A DNA stretch of 42,506 bases from Candidatus Omnitrophota bacterium (GTDB lineage: Bacteria > Omnitrophota > Gorgyraeia > Zapsychrales > Zapsychraceae): assembly GCA_029261065.1 (NCBI GenBank), contig JAJDCB010000032.1, forward strand, positions 1 to 42,506. The letters are read 5' to 3'. The position numbers and the translations under genes were made by a program. The notes under the pieces were generated by a model. That model searched no databases. It had not been told where the DNA came from and saw only the letters and a program-made list of their open reading frames with translations. Below, in pieces: positions 8,806 to 18,027 of the stretch. Position 1 is the first letter of the stretch, and each line of letters opens with the position of its first letter.

Positions 8806-11007
8806 ATGAAAAATTTAGATAAGCTCCTCAATGATGCTTTAATCAAAAATAACATTCTCTCCGAATCGGATACACATACTCACCTACAAGAAGCAAGTCT
8901 TGCCGCTAAATCTTTTAAAGAATATTTATTAGAAAAAAATATTGTGACAGAAAGACAAATCTTGACGGCATTAAGCGAAAGTTGTCGTCTGTCAACTTTT
9001 GATTTAAATCAAAATAAAGTTGAGCCAAGTGTCATTGAACGTGTTCCTGTTAAATTTGCCTGGTATTATAAATTTTTGCCTATTAATGTTGAGCTTAATC
9101 AATTAACGATTGCCTGCGCTTTGCCTATGAGTATAAAGATGCAAGATGAGATAAGAATGCATTTGGGTTTAGAGGTCTCGGTTGTCCTTGTTCAAGAAAG
9201 TCAGTTAACGGAGGCGTTTAAAGAGTATTATGGGTTTGCTTCTGACACGATCGATCGTATGATTACAAAAGAATCGATTGATACCGCTGAAACCACGAGT
9301 ATGCATGAAAATAAATGGGTTGAGGATCTTGAGAAGACAACAGAGGATCCTACTGTTTCAGATCTTGTTAATCAAATTATTTTAGAAGCTTACCGAAAAA
9401 GAGCAACGGATATTCATATCGAGCCATATCGCGATAAGGTGCGTTTCCGTTATCGTATTGATGGTGTTTTAGTTGATGCGAACCTTCCAGATAAAGTCAA
9501 ACATTTCATACGTCCCATTCTTTCTCGTATCAAAATATTAGCCAATTTAAGCATTACGGAAAAAAGATTACCTCAGGATGGAAGTGCTGTTGTTAAAACA
9601 AAAGAACAAGATCTTGATTTGCGTGTCTCTACTTTACCAACACCGCGTGGAGAAAGTATGGTTATTCGTGTTCTTCGTTCTAAAGTTATTCTTTATAGTT
9701 TGGAACGCTTAGGTTTTAATGCTGAAGATATCGCCCAGTTTCGTGACCTTATTGATAAACCGCATGGCATCATCTTTATTACAGGACCAACGGGAAGTGG
9801 AAAGACAACAACGCTTTATGCTTGTCTTAACGAAATTAATTCTACAACGCGTAAAATTATTACGATTGAAGACCCTGTGGAATATGAGATGAGTAGTATT
9901 ACGCAGGTGCAAGTTAATCCAAAGGTTAATTTTAATTTTGCAACTGGTCTGCGAAGTATTTTACGTCATGACCCTGATATTCTTATGGTGGGGGAGGTTC
10001 GTGACCCAGAAACCGCGGAAATTGCTATTAAGACAGCTTTAACGGGACATTTGGTATTTTCGACTTTGCATACCAATGACGCTTCAAGTGGTGTGACGCG
10101 TCTTATTGATATGGGGGTTGAACCCTATTTAGTGGTCTCAAGCGTTGAATCTTTTGTGGCCCAACGTTTAGTTCGTGTTATTTGCCCACGTTGTAAGGAA
10201 GAAGCTCATGAATCGGTTGACGGGTTTAAAAAAGAGATTGCCAAATCATTATCCTTACCAAAAACACAAGACATTAAAATTTATAAGGGCAGAGGTTGCG
10301 ACTATTGCAATCAAACTGGATATTACGGCAGGGTTGCTATTTATGAAATTTTAATGATTAATGATGCGTTAAGAGCTGCAATCATTGAGAAGCCAAGAGC
10401 AGATCATATTAAAGAAATGGCTATCAAACAAGGAATGCGAACACTGCGTCAAAACGGTTGGAGTGCTGTGATTAACGGAGTTACGACTCCAGAAGAGGTT
10501 ATCAATGTAACGGTCAGAGATGATGAATTTGAAGATTTAAACAAAGAAGAGGAAAATGAACAGGCATCTAATGTAAGGGCCCCAAGTTTTGAAGTTTCTT
10601 CAAAAGAAAAGGAATCTCAAATAAAAGAGGATTCTGAATCTAGAAAATCATTACGGCATAAATGTGCCATTATGATTCGTTATCAGCGATTGAAAGATAC
10701 CGGGGATTCTAAAGGTGCTGTGACTACAGAGGGTATTGAGCATCCCGCTTGGGCAAAAGATATTAGTGCTGCTGGTTTAAGTTTTATTTCAAAGCAAATG
10801 ATTCCTTTAGGGACAACGTTGGCCTTAAAGATTCAATTAAACCCCGCACAGCGTGGTTTGGTTTGTTTTGGAAAGGTTACCCGACTAGAAGAAGATGATA
10901 CGGACCAAGTGTATAGACTGGCTATTGTTTTTGAAGGAATTGCGCAAAGAGATGCCGATATTATCAATTGTTTTATTGAAAAGCAAAGTCGTATAAGAAA
11001 TAGTTAA
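8806..11007 (+). CDS. gspE: T2SS/T4P assembly ATPase GspE with C-terminal PilZ domain
   Basis: 733 residues from ATG 8806; GspE is normally about 500-560. Order: N-terminal T2SSE_N-like region, core ATPase with Walker A GPTGSGKT (about 327-334), Asp-box IEDPVEY, Walker B ILMVGEVRDPETA, His box (STLHTND), a four-Cys zinc loop (CPRC / CDYC), then a linker and a PilZ domain. The PilZ domain shows RKSLR (613-617, the RxxxR motif) and DISAAG (652-657, the DxSxxG motif), the two signature elements of c-di-GMP binding. The ATPase powers pseudopilus assembly from the cytoplasm. A TTG at 8764 would add 14 residues, but the ATG fits the family start better. It is the first gene of a secretion operon. 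Confidence 0.93.
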   Translation: MKNLDKLLNDALIKNNILSESDTHTHLQEASLAAKSFKEYLLEKNIVTERQILTALSESCRLSTFDLNQNKVEPSVIERVPVKFAWYYKFLPINVELNQLTIACALPMSIKMQDEIRMHLGLEVSVVLVQESQLTEAFKEYYGFASDTIDRMITKESIDTAETTSMHENKWVEDLEKTTEDPTVSDLVNQIILEAYRKRATDIHIEPYRDKVRFRYRIDGVLVDANLPDKVKHFIRPILSRIKILANLSITEKRLPQDGSAVVKTKEQDLDLRVSTLPTPRGESMVIRVLRSKVILYSLERLGFNAEDIAQFRDLIDKPHGIIFITGPTGSGKTTTLYACLNEINSTTRKIITIEDPVEYEMSSITQVQVNPKVNFNFATGLRSILRHDPDILMVGEVRDPETAEIAIKTALTGHLVFSTLHTNDASSGVTRLIDMGVEPYLVVSSVESFVAQRLVRVICPRCKEEAHESVDGFKKEIAKSLSLPKTQDIKIYKGRGCDYCNQTGYYGRVAIYEILMINDALRAAIIEKPRADHIKEMAIKQGMRTLRQNGWSAVINGVTTPEEVINVTVRDDEFEDLNKEEENEQASNVRAPSFEVSSKEKESQIKEDSESRKSLRHKCAIMIRYQRLKDTGDSKGAVTTEGIEHPAWAKDISAAGLSFISKQMIPLGTTLALKIQLNPAQRGLVCFGKVTRLEEDDTDQVYRLAIVFEGIAQRDADIINCFIEKQSRIRNS

Positions 11008-11046
11008 CTTTTAAATAATGATTTTAAAAAGATAAAAGAATTTATT

Positions 11047-12261
11047 ATGGCCACGACATATGTTTATAAAGCCAAAAAAAATGCCTCAGAAACAGTTACA
11101 GGAAAAATAAATGCCAGAAGTGAAGATGAAGCGATTGATCTTATCAACCAATTGGGTTTTTTACCCGTTTCAATCGTTCCTGAAGCTGTAACAGAGAAAG
11201 AACAAAAAGCCGCCTCAACGGTTAAAAAAATAAAGATCAAAGAACTTTATATTTTTAGCCGACAGCTAGCCAATCTTTTAAAATCAGGTTTACCTTTATT
11301 GCGTGCGTTAGGTATTATCGGAAAGCAAACCTCTCACCCTTATTTTAAGACCGTTATTTCAACCATTACTGATGAAGTTAAGAATGGAAAGTCTTTTTCA
11401 GCGTCTCTTGAGATGTTTCCGCATGTTTTTAGTTCTCTTTTTACGACTATGGTCAAGGCTGGCGAGGAGAGTGGTAATTTGCAACAAATGTTGGTTAATG
11501 TATCTCTTCATCAAAAACAACAAGATGAAATTTTAACAAAAGTGCGTCATGCCCTGGCATATCCTATGCTCATGGGCGTTGTTGGTGTGGGGACTATTTA
11601 TTTTATCCTTACCTTTGTATTACCTAAACTCTCTGGATTGTTTTCTTCCCTAGGAGAATCGTTACCGCTTCCAACCATAATTCTTTTAAATGTCAGTACA
11701 ATCTTAAGTGAGGGGTGGATTTGGTTTCTGATAGTCGGTTGCGCAGCTGTTTTCTTTTTTAAGCGATGGGTGCAATCGGAAAGTGGGCGATGGGCTATGA
11801 GTCGTTTTTCTCTTAAGATTCCGCTTTTTGGGGAGTTGATGCTAAAAGCCGAGTTAGGGCGTTTTACACGAACGCTAGTTTTGTTGCATAAAGGGGGCGT
11901 TTCTTTAATTAACGCGCTTCAAATTACCATTCCGATTTTAAAGAACGAAGTCATTAAAGCGCAATTGATTAAATGTAATGAAGATTTAACCTCAGGTGGA
12001 TCTTTTGGCGAAAGCATTCAACAATTTAAAGAAATACCTCTTATGATGGGACATCTTATTACAGTAGGAGAAGAATCTGGAAATTTAGATGAAGTATTAG
12101 AAGATATTTCAGAAACCTACGAACAAGAAATTAATGAGATGATAAAAGTAATGACGACACTTATTGAACCGATCATGATTTTAGCAATTGGGGCTGTTAT
12201 TGGACTAATCGTTTTTGCCATGTTGCTTCCCATTTTTCAGATTGATATCTTATCTCAATAA
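11047..12261 (+). CDS. gspF: T2SS inner-membrane platform protein GspF
   Basis: 404 residues, standard length. Two T2SSF repeats are visible: 'FSRQLANLLKSGLPLLRAL' with 'MVKAGEESGNLQQML', and 'FTRTLVLLHKGGVSLINAL' with 'ITVGEESGNLDEVL'. Membrane helices lie near residues 170-195, 220-240 and at the C-terminus. It is the platform on which GspE acts to push pseudopilins. It sits 39 bases after GspE in the same operon. Confidence 0.95.
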   Translation: MATTYVYKAKKNASETVTGKINARSEDEAIDLINQLGFLPVSIVPEAVTEKEQKAASTVKKIKIKELYIFSRQLANLLKSGLPLLRALGIIGKQTSHPYFKTVISTITDEVKNGKSFSASLEMFPHVFSSLFTTMVKAGEESGNLQQMLVNVSLHQKQQDEILTKVRHALAYPMLMGVVGVGTIYFILTFVLPKLSGLFSSLGESLPLPTIILLNVSTILSEGWIWFLIVGCAAVFFFKRWVQSESGRWAMSRFSLKIPLFGELMLKAELGRFTRTLVLLHKGGVSLINALQITIPILKNEVIKAQLIKCNEDLTSGGSFGESIQQFKEIPLMMGHLITVGEESGNLDEVLEDISETYEQEINEMIKVMTTLIEPIMILAIGAVIGLIVFAMLLPIFQIDILSQ

Positions 12262-12284
12262 TATAAATAAAGGTTATTGGTTTC

Positions 12285-13103
12285 GTGATTGCAAAAATTT
12301 TCTTTTTTCAATTGAGTTTGTTTGCGTTAATGTCAAGCTTTCTTACTCACGACGCTAGCGCCATAACTTTTAAAGAAGAGAAGAGTGTTCATTTTGTTGC
12401 AAGTTATGAAGAGAGTGTTGATGTCTACTGGGTTAAACGTATGTTACGAGAGGCCGAACGGTATTACAACAAAGTGGCCGACCAAATCGGATATGCGCGT
12501 TATAAAGATTTTTGGACTTGGGATGAGCGCGTTAAAATAGTTGTCTATCCGAATCAAGAAGTCTTTAACAAACGCAGTGGACAGCCCGCGTGGTCTAGAG
12601 GTGGAGTAATTCACTTTCGGGATAATAATCGACTTAAAACAAGAATTATTGTCACATTTAAGGAAGAGAATAAATTTATTGATGAGGTTCTTCCTCATGA
12701 GGTTTCTCATTTAATATTGAGAGATTTTATCGGGTTTAACAAATCTATTCCGCGATGGTTTGATGAAGGGGTAGCACAACTTCATGAAAGAGGAAAAAAG
12801 GAAAAGGCGGAAGGGTACATGCGATCTTATGTGCGACGCGGTCAATACTTGCCTTTTCGGGAGATGTTTCGTTACAATATAAAAGAACAGAAGGATCCTA
12901 TCAAGGTAGCCGTTTTTTATGCTCAAAGTGTCTCCATTGTTCATTTTCTTATAAAAAAATATGGTAGTCAGAAGTTTGGACAGATTTGTAAAAATTTGCA
13001 AGATGGCTATAATTTTGAGGCGGCCCTTAAAAGAACATATTCCCAAACATTTGATTCTATTGAAGCTCTTGAAAAAAAATGGTTAAGCTATATGCAATAC
13101 TGA
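12285..13103 (+). CDS. Exported gluzincin metallopeptidase (peptidase MA-like)
   Basis: 272 residues with a signal peptide (residues 1-26, ending DASA). The zinc motif is HEVSH at 138-142, followed by WFDEGVAQ with the third ligand Glu161, the arrangement of peptidase MA-like/gluzincin proteins. The C-terminal half is helical ('FYAQSVSIVHFLIKKYG', 'GYNFEAALKRTY'), typical of that family. The start is a GTG with AAAGG about 12 bases upstream. It lies inside the T2SS operon between F and G, where no core component is expected. It may be a cargo of the system or help it cross the cell wall. Family assignment is firm, substrate unknown. Confidence 0.85.
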   Translation: MIAKIFFFQLSLFALMSSFLTHDASAITFKEEKSVHFVASYEESVDVYWVKRMLREAERYYNKVADQIGYARYKDFWTWDERVKIVVYPNQEVFNKRSGQPAWSRGGVIHFRDNNRLKTRIIVTFKEENKFIDEVLPHEVSHLILRDFIGFNKSIPRWFDEGVAQLHERGKKEKAEGYMRSYVRRGQYLPFREMFRYNIKEQKDPIKVAVFYAQSVSIVHFLIKKYGSQKFGQICKNLQDGYNFEAALKRTYSQTFDSIEALEKKWLSYMQY

Positions 13104-13199
13104 TTGAATGGTGTAAAATAAATTTATACATTTTAAAATAATAATTGAATTGAAATAGATAAATCTTAGAGTATTTAAATTAGAGGAGGTTGGTGAATA

Positions 13200-13628
13200 A
13201 TGTTTTCATTATTGCTTAAAAATAAAAATAAAGGTTTTACATTAGTAGAAATCTTGCTTGTTGTTATTATTGTAGCCGCATTAGCCTCGATGGTCTATCC
13301 AAGAATGGTTGGTCGCTCTGAACAAGCGAAAACGTCGGTGGCTAAATCCGATCTTGATTCAAACCTTGCCACGGCTTTAAAGTTGTATGAATTGGATAAT
13401 GGTAATTTTCCAACAACAAGTCAGGGGCTGATGGCGCTAAAAGTAAAGCCAACAATCTCGCCCATTCCTTCTCAGTGGAATGGTCCTTATATCGAAAAAG
13501 ATCCCATTGATCCATGGAGTAATCCTTATGAATATTCTTCTCCTGGAAAACATCGGCCTGATTATGATTTATATTCATTAGGGAAAGATTCAACTTCTCC
13601 TGATGATGATCTTACTAATTGGGAATAA
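13200..13628 (+). CDS. gspG: Major pseudopilin GspG
   Basis: 142 residues. Prepilin cleavage site KG/FTLVEILLVV with Glu5 of the mature protein, then the long hydrophobic N-helix. The C-terminal half has the GspG marks: 'DNGNFPTTSQGLMAL', 'WNGPYIEKDPIDPWSNPY', 'DYDLYSLGKDS' and a final DDLTNW. GAGGAGGT precedes the ATG by about 9 bases, the strongest ribosome binding site of the operon, fitting the most abundant subunit. The prepilin peptidase that must process it is not in the window. Confidence 0.96.
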   Translation: MFSLLLKNKNKGFTLVEILLVVIIVAALASMVYPRMVGRSEQAKTSVAKSDLDSNLATALKLYELDNGNFPTTSQGLMALKVKPTISPIPSQWNGPYIEKDPIDPWSNPYEYSSPGKHRPDYDLYSLGKDSTSPDDDLTNWE

Positions 13629-13689
13629 ACGAAACTCTGGAATCTTATGTTGATATGTTAGTTAGGCCCATCAGCATTCCTCAATCATC

Positions 13690-14124
13690 ATGTCCTTGAG
13701 ATATAAGTCCTTAAATAACGAGTCAGGTTTATCATTTATAGAAGTTATGGTAACCCTCCTTATTTTATCTTTTGGACTTGTGATGATTTTTAAAACCTTC
13801 CTCACCTCTCTTCAGCAAACAGAACACTTAACCAAACGACTTTACGCTTCAACTCTGCTAGATGATCGCATCTCGGTTATCGAAAGGGGCTTAAGAGCCT
13901 ATCAAACATTGCCTTTTGATCTTCATTATAAGGAAGTCGTAAATATGGGCACCAAGGAGATTGAGTTTAAGCAAAAAATGGATATCAGGGAAGTTGAGGA
14001 TTTTGTAGATGTTTTTCAGTTGGACATAACGTTACAGTGGGAAGAGGAAGGGCGGATGCGAGAACTGTCGCGGTCGGCTTATATTTCAGATTTTCAATAT
14101 CAAGATGAGGGGCCAGCACCATGA
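13690..14124 (+). CDS. gspI: Minor pseudopilin, GspI-like
   Basis: 144 residues with a class III prepilin start (SG/LSFIEVMVTLLILSFGL; Glu5 present), then a small beta-rich domain. Length, the 'LDDRISVIERG' segment and position after GspG and before GspJ support GspI; no GspH gene lies between. The stop overlaps the next start by 4 bases (ATGA), so the two are translationally coupled. In known systems GspI forms the pseudopilus tip with J and K. Confidence 0.83.
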   Translation: MSLRYKSLNNESGLSFIEVMVTLLILSFGLVMIFKTFLTSLQQTEHLTKRLYASTLLDDRISVIERGLRAYQTLPFDLHYKEVVNMGTKEIEFKQKMDIREVEDFVDVFQLDITLQWEEEGRMRELSRSAYISDFQYQDEGPAP

Positions 14125-14720
14125 GAGGAAAAAATTCTAAGAAGGGTATGACTCTCATTGAGATATTAATTGTTGTCTCGTTAATGGGGATGATTAGCAT
14201 TTCTATTTACAATTCTTTAAGCAATGGTATCAAAGTGTGGCAGCGTCAACGTCAGTTAATGGTCGAACAAGACGTTGTTATTTTTTTTGAAAAAATTAGT
14301 CAGGATATAAGAAACTCCTACTATTATTCGTTATTGTTATATGAAGGGGAGTCAAACCGTATCGCCATTCCCACAATCGTTAAAACATCACCAGATGTTC
14401 TTAGTTCTTTTGACCGTGATATTCCTATCGAACAATTAGGAAAGGTAGAATATTTTTTTGATCCTTCCGATGATAGTTTGAAAAAACGACAAGCTAATTA
14501 TTTTCAGGGAACGAATCAAGAATATGGGGCAGCCGTTTCTCTTGTTAAACCTATTAATTCATTACGATTTAAATATATTTATCTAACAGAGACCGGCGAG
14601 TTGATGAGCGATCAGTTATTAGAGGTGTTGCCTCATGGGATTGAAGTGTCTGTAACATTTACAGATCAAAAGGGAAAACGGACGATGAGTAAACTTATTG
14701 ATATTTTAATTGGTGGGTAG
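14121..14720 (+). CDS. gspJ: Minor pseudopilin, GspJ-like
   Basis: 199 residues, start at the ATGA overlap with the GspI-like gene. Prepilin motif KG/MTLIEILIVVSLMG with Glu5, then 'QRQLMVEQDVVIFFEKISQDIRNS', the region typical of GspJ/PilW, and a large beta-sheet domain. The length fits GspJ (about 190-210). It would form the I-J-K tip complex with its neighbours. Confidence 0.85.
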   Translation: MRGKNSKKGMTLIEILIVVSLMGMISISIYNSLSNGIKVWQRQRQLMVEQDVVIFFEKISQDIRNSYYYSLLLYEGESNRIAIPTIVKTSPDVLSSFDRDIPIEQLGKVEYFFDPSDDSLKKRQANYFQGTNQEYGAAVSLVKPINSLRFKYIYLTETGELMSDQLLEVLPHGIEVSVTFTDQKGKRTMSKLIDILIGG

Positions 14721-14723
14721 TGT

Positions 14724-15761
14724 ATGCACAATATTCTAAAGACATCTCATAATAAAGGATCGATTTTAATTTTAGCGATTTGGACGCTGGGATTTTTAAG
14801 TATTTTGGCCGTACAAATTGGGGTTATGATTCGCGGTCGTATTGAGTTGATATCACGTATTGAACAAAGAAGCCAATTACATTTTCTGGCTGAGGCTGGT
14901 GTTAAAAAAGGGATATCGGCTATAAAACATGATATCAGACGTAATGATGGCTTGTTGACCTCCTATGGAAAATTTTATTTATATAATAATGAAGAGATGT
15001 TTAAAGATAGGGAATTAGGACAAGGATTTTTTACACTATCATATGATTATTATGAGCAATCACCTGATCAATCGCAGATGCGTTATGGAATTTTAGATGA
15101 AGAAAGTAAAATAAATATTAATACCTCTGAAAAAGAAATCATTGAAAGACTTCTGTATATTGTCACTCAATTAGAAGATGAGCAAAGAGAGCAACTTGTT
15201 CTTGCCATCATTGATTGGAGAGATCTTGATCAATCGCAATTGGATAGTTATTCAAGTGACAACTATTATCAAAGTTTAGAAGAGCCTTACAAAGCTAAGA
15301 ATGGATTTTTTGAAGTGATAGAAGAGTTGCTTCTTGTAGAAGGGATGACGATTGAGGTGTACAACCAATTGATGCCCTTTATTACGATATACGGAGATGG
15401 TTTGGTCAATATCAACACCGCTTCTAAAGTTGTTTTAATGGGCTTAGGGTTAGATTCTGTGACTGCGGATAAAGTACTACTCGTACGTAATGGTTTTGAT
15501 GAGCGTGAAGCCACGGTCGATGACTTTATTTTTGATAAAACGCATGATGTGGCCAGTGATGTGCTTGCTTTTACCAAGCTTGAACCTCATGAGAATAGAC
15601 AGCTTGATAGCCTAAATCAAAGATTTAGAATTAAAACATTTTCTGATTATTTTCTTATACAAGGAGAAAGTCGTATCCGTAATAAACGAAATAGTTTAAG
15701 GATTAAAGTTGTTTATAATTTGAAGGACAATTGGGTCGAATATTGGCGGGAAAAAAACTAA
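14724..15761 (+). CDS. gspK: Minor pseudopilin GspK
   Basis: 345 residues. An N-terminal helix with the prepilin-like 'KGSILILAIWTLGFLSILA', lacking Glu5 as in known GspK, is followed by the large T2SK insertion domain: 'DEESKININTSEKEII', 'IDWRDLDQ' and 'VNINTASKVVLMGLGL' (helix-hairpin-helix type). The size is right for the family. GspK caps the pseudopilus. It starts 3 bases after GspJ. Confidence 0.9.
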   Translation: MHNILKTSHNKGSILILAIWTLGFLSILAVQIGVMIRGRIELISRIEQRSQLHFLAEAGVKKGISAIKHDIRRNDGLLTSYGKFYLYNNEEMFKDRELGQGFFTLSYDYYEQSPDQSQMRYGILDEESKININTSEKEIIERLLYIVTQLEDEQREQLVLAIIDWRDLDQSQLDSYSSDNYYQSLEEPYKAKNGFFEVIEELLLVEGMTIEVYNQLMPFITIYGDGLVNINTASKVVLMGLGLDSVTADKVLLVRNGFDEREATVDDFIFDKTHDVASDVLAFTKLEPHENRQLDSLNQRFRIKTFSDYFLIQGESRIRNKRNSLRIKVVYNLKDNWVEYWREKN

Positions 15762-15767
15762 AATATT

Positions 15768-15797
15768 TTGTATACAATATTTAAATTAAGATATAAT
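15768..15797 (+). promoter_or_regulatory. Possible internal promoter before the PilM-PilN fusion gene
   Basis: TATAAT at 15792-15797 lies 18 bases after TTGTAT (15768-15773). The -35 half forms a 10-bp palindrome (TTGTATACAA) that could also be an operator. The 150-base gap before the next gene is the largest inside this operon, so a second promoter is reasonable. Confidence 0.4.
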
Positions 15798-15911
15798 AAT
15801 AGCGTCAATTAGAAAGTGCTGTTGTAATAATTTATAGCTAAATTTAGGAAAAAATAAGCGATTTAAGCGTTTTTTCGATAAGAGACGTTTAACTCTTTTT
15901 AAGGATAATGC

Positions 15912-17378
15912 ATGATTGGTAAAAGCAATGATTATATAAGTATTTGTTTAGGAGACGATGTCTTAAAAGTTGCTATTGTTAAAGGGGCTGCTGGGGCTAC
16001 CAAGTTATCTAATGTTTATGCCCAGGATGTCAAAGGGTTAGCTGAAGACCAATTAATTAAGGCTATGCAGGCCATGATTAAGAAATTGGGTGGCAAGAAA
16101 CTGACCCCCATTTTTGTGGTCCCTAGCAGTATGACAACAACCAAGAATATAGAAATTCCCTCCACGAACCCTACAGAAATTGAATCTATTGTTAATTTAC
16201 AAGCAGGACGCCACACGCCATTTTCTCGAGAAGAAATTCAAATTGGGTATATCAACTTAGGCGTGACAGATAATAATTATTCGAAGGTTCTTCTTGTCAT
16301 TGTTAATAAAAAAGATTTAACGCGACACTTAGGCGTTTTGGAAAAAGCAGGACTCAAGGTTAAGAAAGTCATGTTCGCGCCAGAAGGTATTTCTTCTTTT
16401 TATAGTAAAGCCAATAATCTAGCGAATGATGCAACACCATCTGGCATTATCGATATTGGTAAATACGCAACAGATTTTGTGATAACTTTTAAAGGGTTAC
16501 CTATTACATCGCGCAATATCCCTGTGGGGCATTCTCAACTTCAAGCTGAGGGAGATGCGGCTAAAGGAAAATTGGTAGATGAATTACAAAAAACGATTGA
16601 GGCCTATCAAAGTGAAGATATAGGCGAAAGTCCTACCAACTATATTTTAGCCAGCGATGATGGCATACAATCATTGCTTAAGGAAAAACTGAATTGGGAT
16701 GCGACGGTTTCTCCTTATGTCGATATCATTAAAACGGATCAGAAAACTTTGGTTCAATTAGGGGCTACCTTTGGCGATATATCATTCTTAGGAGTGACGT
16801 CGTCAGCTACGGTAGCGCAATCATCGCAAATTAACTTATTACCGGAAGAGGTAGAAGTGGAAAAATCCATTGAAGCCCAAACAAAGTCTGTGTATCAATT
16901 GGCATGTAACATCCTCCTTTTGCTTATTGTAACGGCGGCTATTTTAGGTCCAAAGTTGTACTTTCAAGGGCAATATCTTAAAAAAATGAAAGAGCAACAT
17001 AAGGGAGATCGAACGGAAGTTGTAAAACTTGAAACGTTATCCAAGCGATCCAAAATTATTTATAATTTTTTAGAAACGCGAATGGTCACCTTGGATGTGT
17101 TGCATGAATTGTACGACAAGCTTGATTCTCGTATTTATTTAACCAGTCTTTTTCTAGATGATGCTGGAACGGTTAATATTCAGGGGATCTCAGAAGTTTC
17201 AAATCTTGTCTACAAATTGGCAACTAACCTAAAATCTTCTGAGTTATTTACTAGGGTTGATGTGAAATCAACGACAGATAAAAAAGATCGGGGTGAATCT
17301 GTTACAGCTTTTGAAATTGCTTTAAAGTTGTCAGCCTTTGTCGAAGAAGATGAACAACAGGAAATCACTTTAAAATAA
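15912..17378 (+). CDS. PilM-PilN (GspL-like) fusion protein
   Basis: 488 residues. The N-terminal 300 are an actin-like PilM/GspL cytoplasmic domain: 'ISICLGDDVLKVAIVKG', 'NLQAGRHTPFSREEIQIGY', 'GIIDIGKYATDFVI' (phosphate-loop region). One membrane helix (about 328-350) is followed by a coiled coil and a small periplasmic domain (DKLDSRIYLTSLFLDDAG, NIQGISEVSN) of the PilN type. In most T4P systems these are two genes; T2SS GspL joins them, though usually with a shorter cytoplasmic part. It links the ATPase to the periplasmic scaffold. PilO/GspM follows directly. Confidence 0.87.
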   Translation: MIGKSNDYISICLGDDVLKVAIVKGAAGATKLSNVYAQDVKGLAEDQLIKAMQAMIKKLGGKKLTPIFVVPSSMTTTKNIEIPSTNPTEIESIVNLQAGRHTPFSREEIQIGYINLGVTDNNYSKVLLVIVNKKDLTRHLGVLEKAGLKVKKVMFAPEGISSFYSKANNLANDATPSGIIDIGKYATDFVITFKGLPITSRNIPVGHSQLQAEGDAAKGKLVDELQKTIEAYQSEDIGESPTNYILASDDGIQSLLKEKLNWDATVSPYVDIIKTDQKTLVQLGATFGDISFLGVTSSATVAQSSQINLLPEEVEVEKSIEAQTKSVYQLACNILLLLIVTAAILGPKLYFQGQYLKKMKEQHKGDRTEVVKLETLSKRSKIIYNFLETRMVTLDVLHELYDKLDSRIYLTSLFLDDAGTVNIQGISEVSNLVYKLATNLKSSELFTRVDVKSTTDKKDRGESVTAFEIALKLSAFVEEDEQQEITLK

Positions 17379-17390
17379 GGAGTTGATCCC

Positions 17391-17966
17391 TTGTTACAAA
17401 ATATTACAAAAAACTATGCAGATAGTAAACATAAATGGCTATTTATCATTGCTCTCATCTTTTTTGTTTTAGCGGTGGTTAATTTATTTTTATTAAATCC
17501 TGCGTTATCAAGTCTTGCAGAATTAGATGAGCAAACACATATGCAAGAAGCTCTTATTAAAAATGATAAGAATATTCTGCGCTATAAGAAGTCGATATTA
17601 GAGGAAAGTAACGCTTATACAAAATTTCATAGTGTAGGCAATCAAGAAGAAGACGTCATTAATACTGATTTTCTAGGTATTTTGGAAGAATTGGCTGAAG
17701 CTTCTGATGTCAGGCTTGTTAAAAGAAATATTGTTGATCCAATGACAACAAAGAATTTTGTTGAGCATTATGCCAATTTGGATTGCGTAGGAAAATTTGA
17801 AGATGTGATCAATTATATTTATAAAATTGATGAACAAGAAGAGCTTCTTCGTGTTTCTATGCTTAATCTATCTCCCAAAAGAGGAAGTGATGGAGAAGTC
17901 AATGCCTCAATGACGGTTGTTAAAATGATTATTAGTCCTGAAGTTGATGCTTCCATGGAAGAATAG
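17391..17966 (+). CDS. PilO/GspM-like scaffold protein
   Basis: 191 residues: a short cytoplasmic N-terminus, one membrane helix (about 16-37), a coiled coil, then a ferredoxin-like PilO domain ('FLGILEELAEASDVRLVKRNI', 'VGKFEDVINYIYKIDEQEELL'). The start is TTG, supported by AAGGAG at 17377-17382, 8 bases upstream and overlapping the previous stop. It pairs with the preceding PilN-like domain in the inner-membrane scaffold. Confidence 0.85.
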   Translation: MLQNITKNYADSKHKWLFIIALIFFVLAVVNLFLLNPALSSLAELDEQTHMQEALIKNDKNILRYKKSILEESNAYTKFHSVGNQEEDVINTDFLGILEELAEASDVRLVKRNIVDPMTTKNFVEHYANLDCVGKFEDVINYIYKIDEQEELLRVSMLNLSPKRGSDGEVNASMTVVKMIISPEVDASMEE

Positions 17967-18027
17967 TTATGTTTTTCTCTTCATTTATTTATCGCATTTT
18001 TGTCTAATCTAGAAAGCTTTCTCACTT

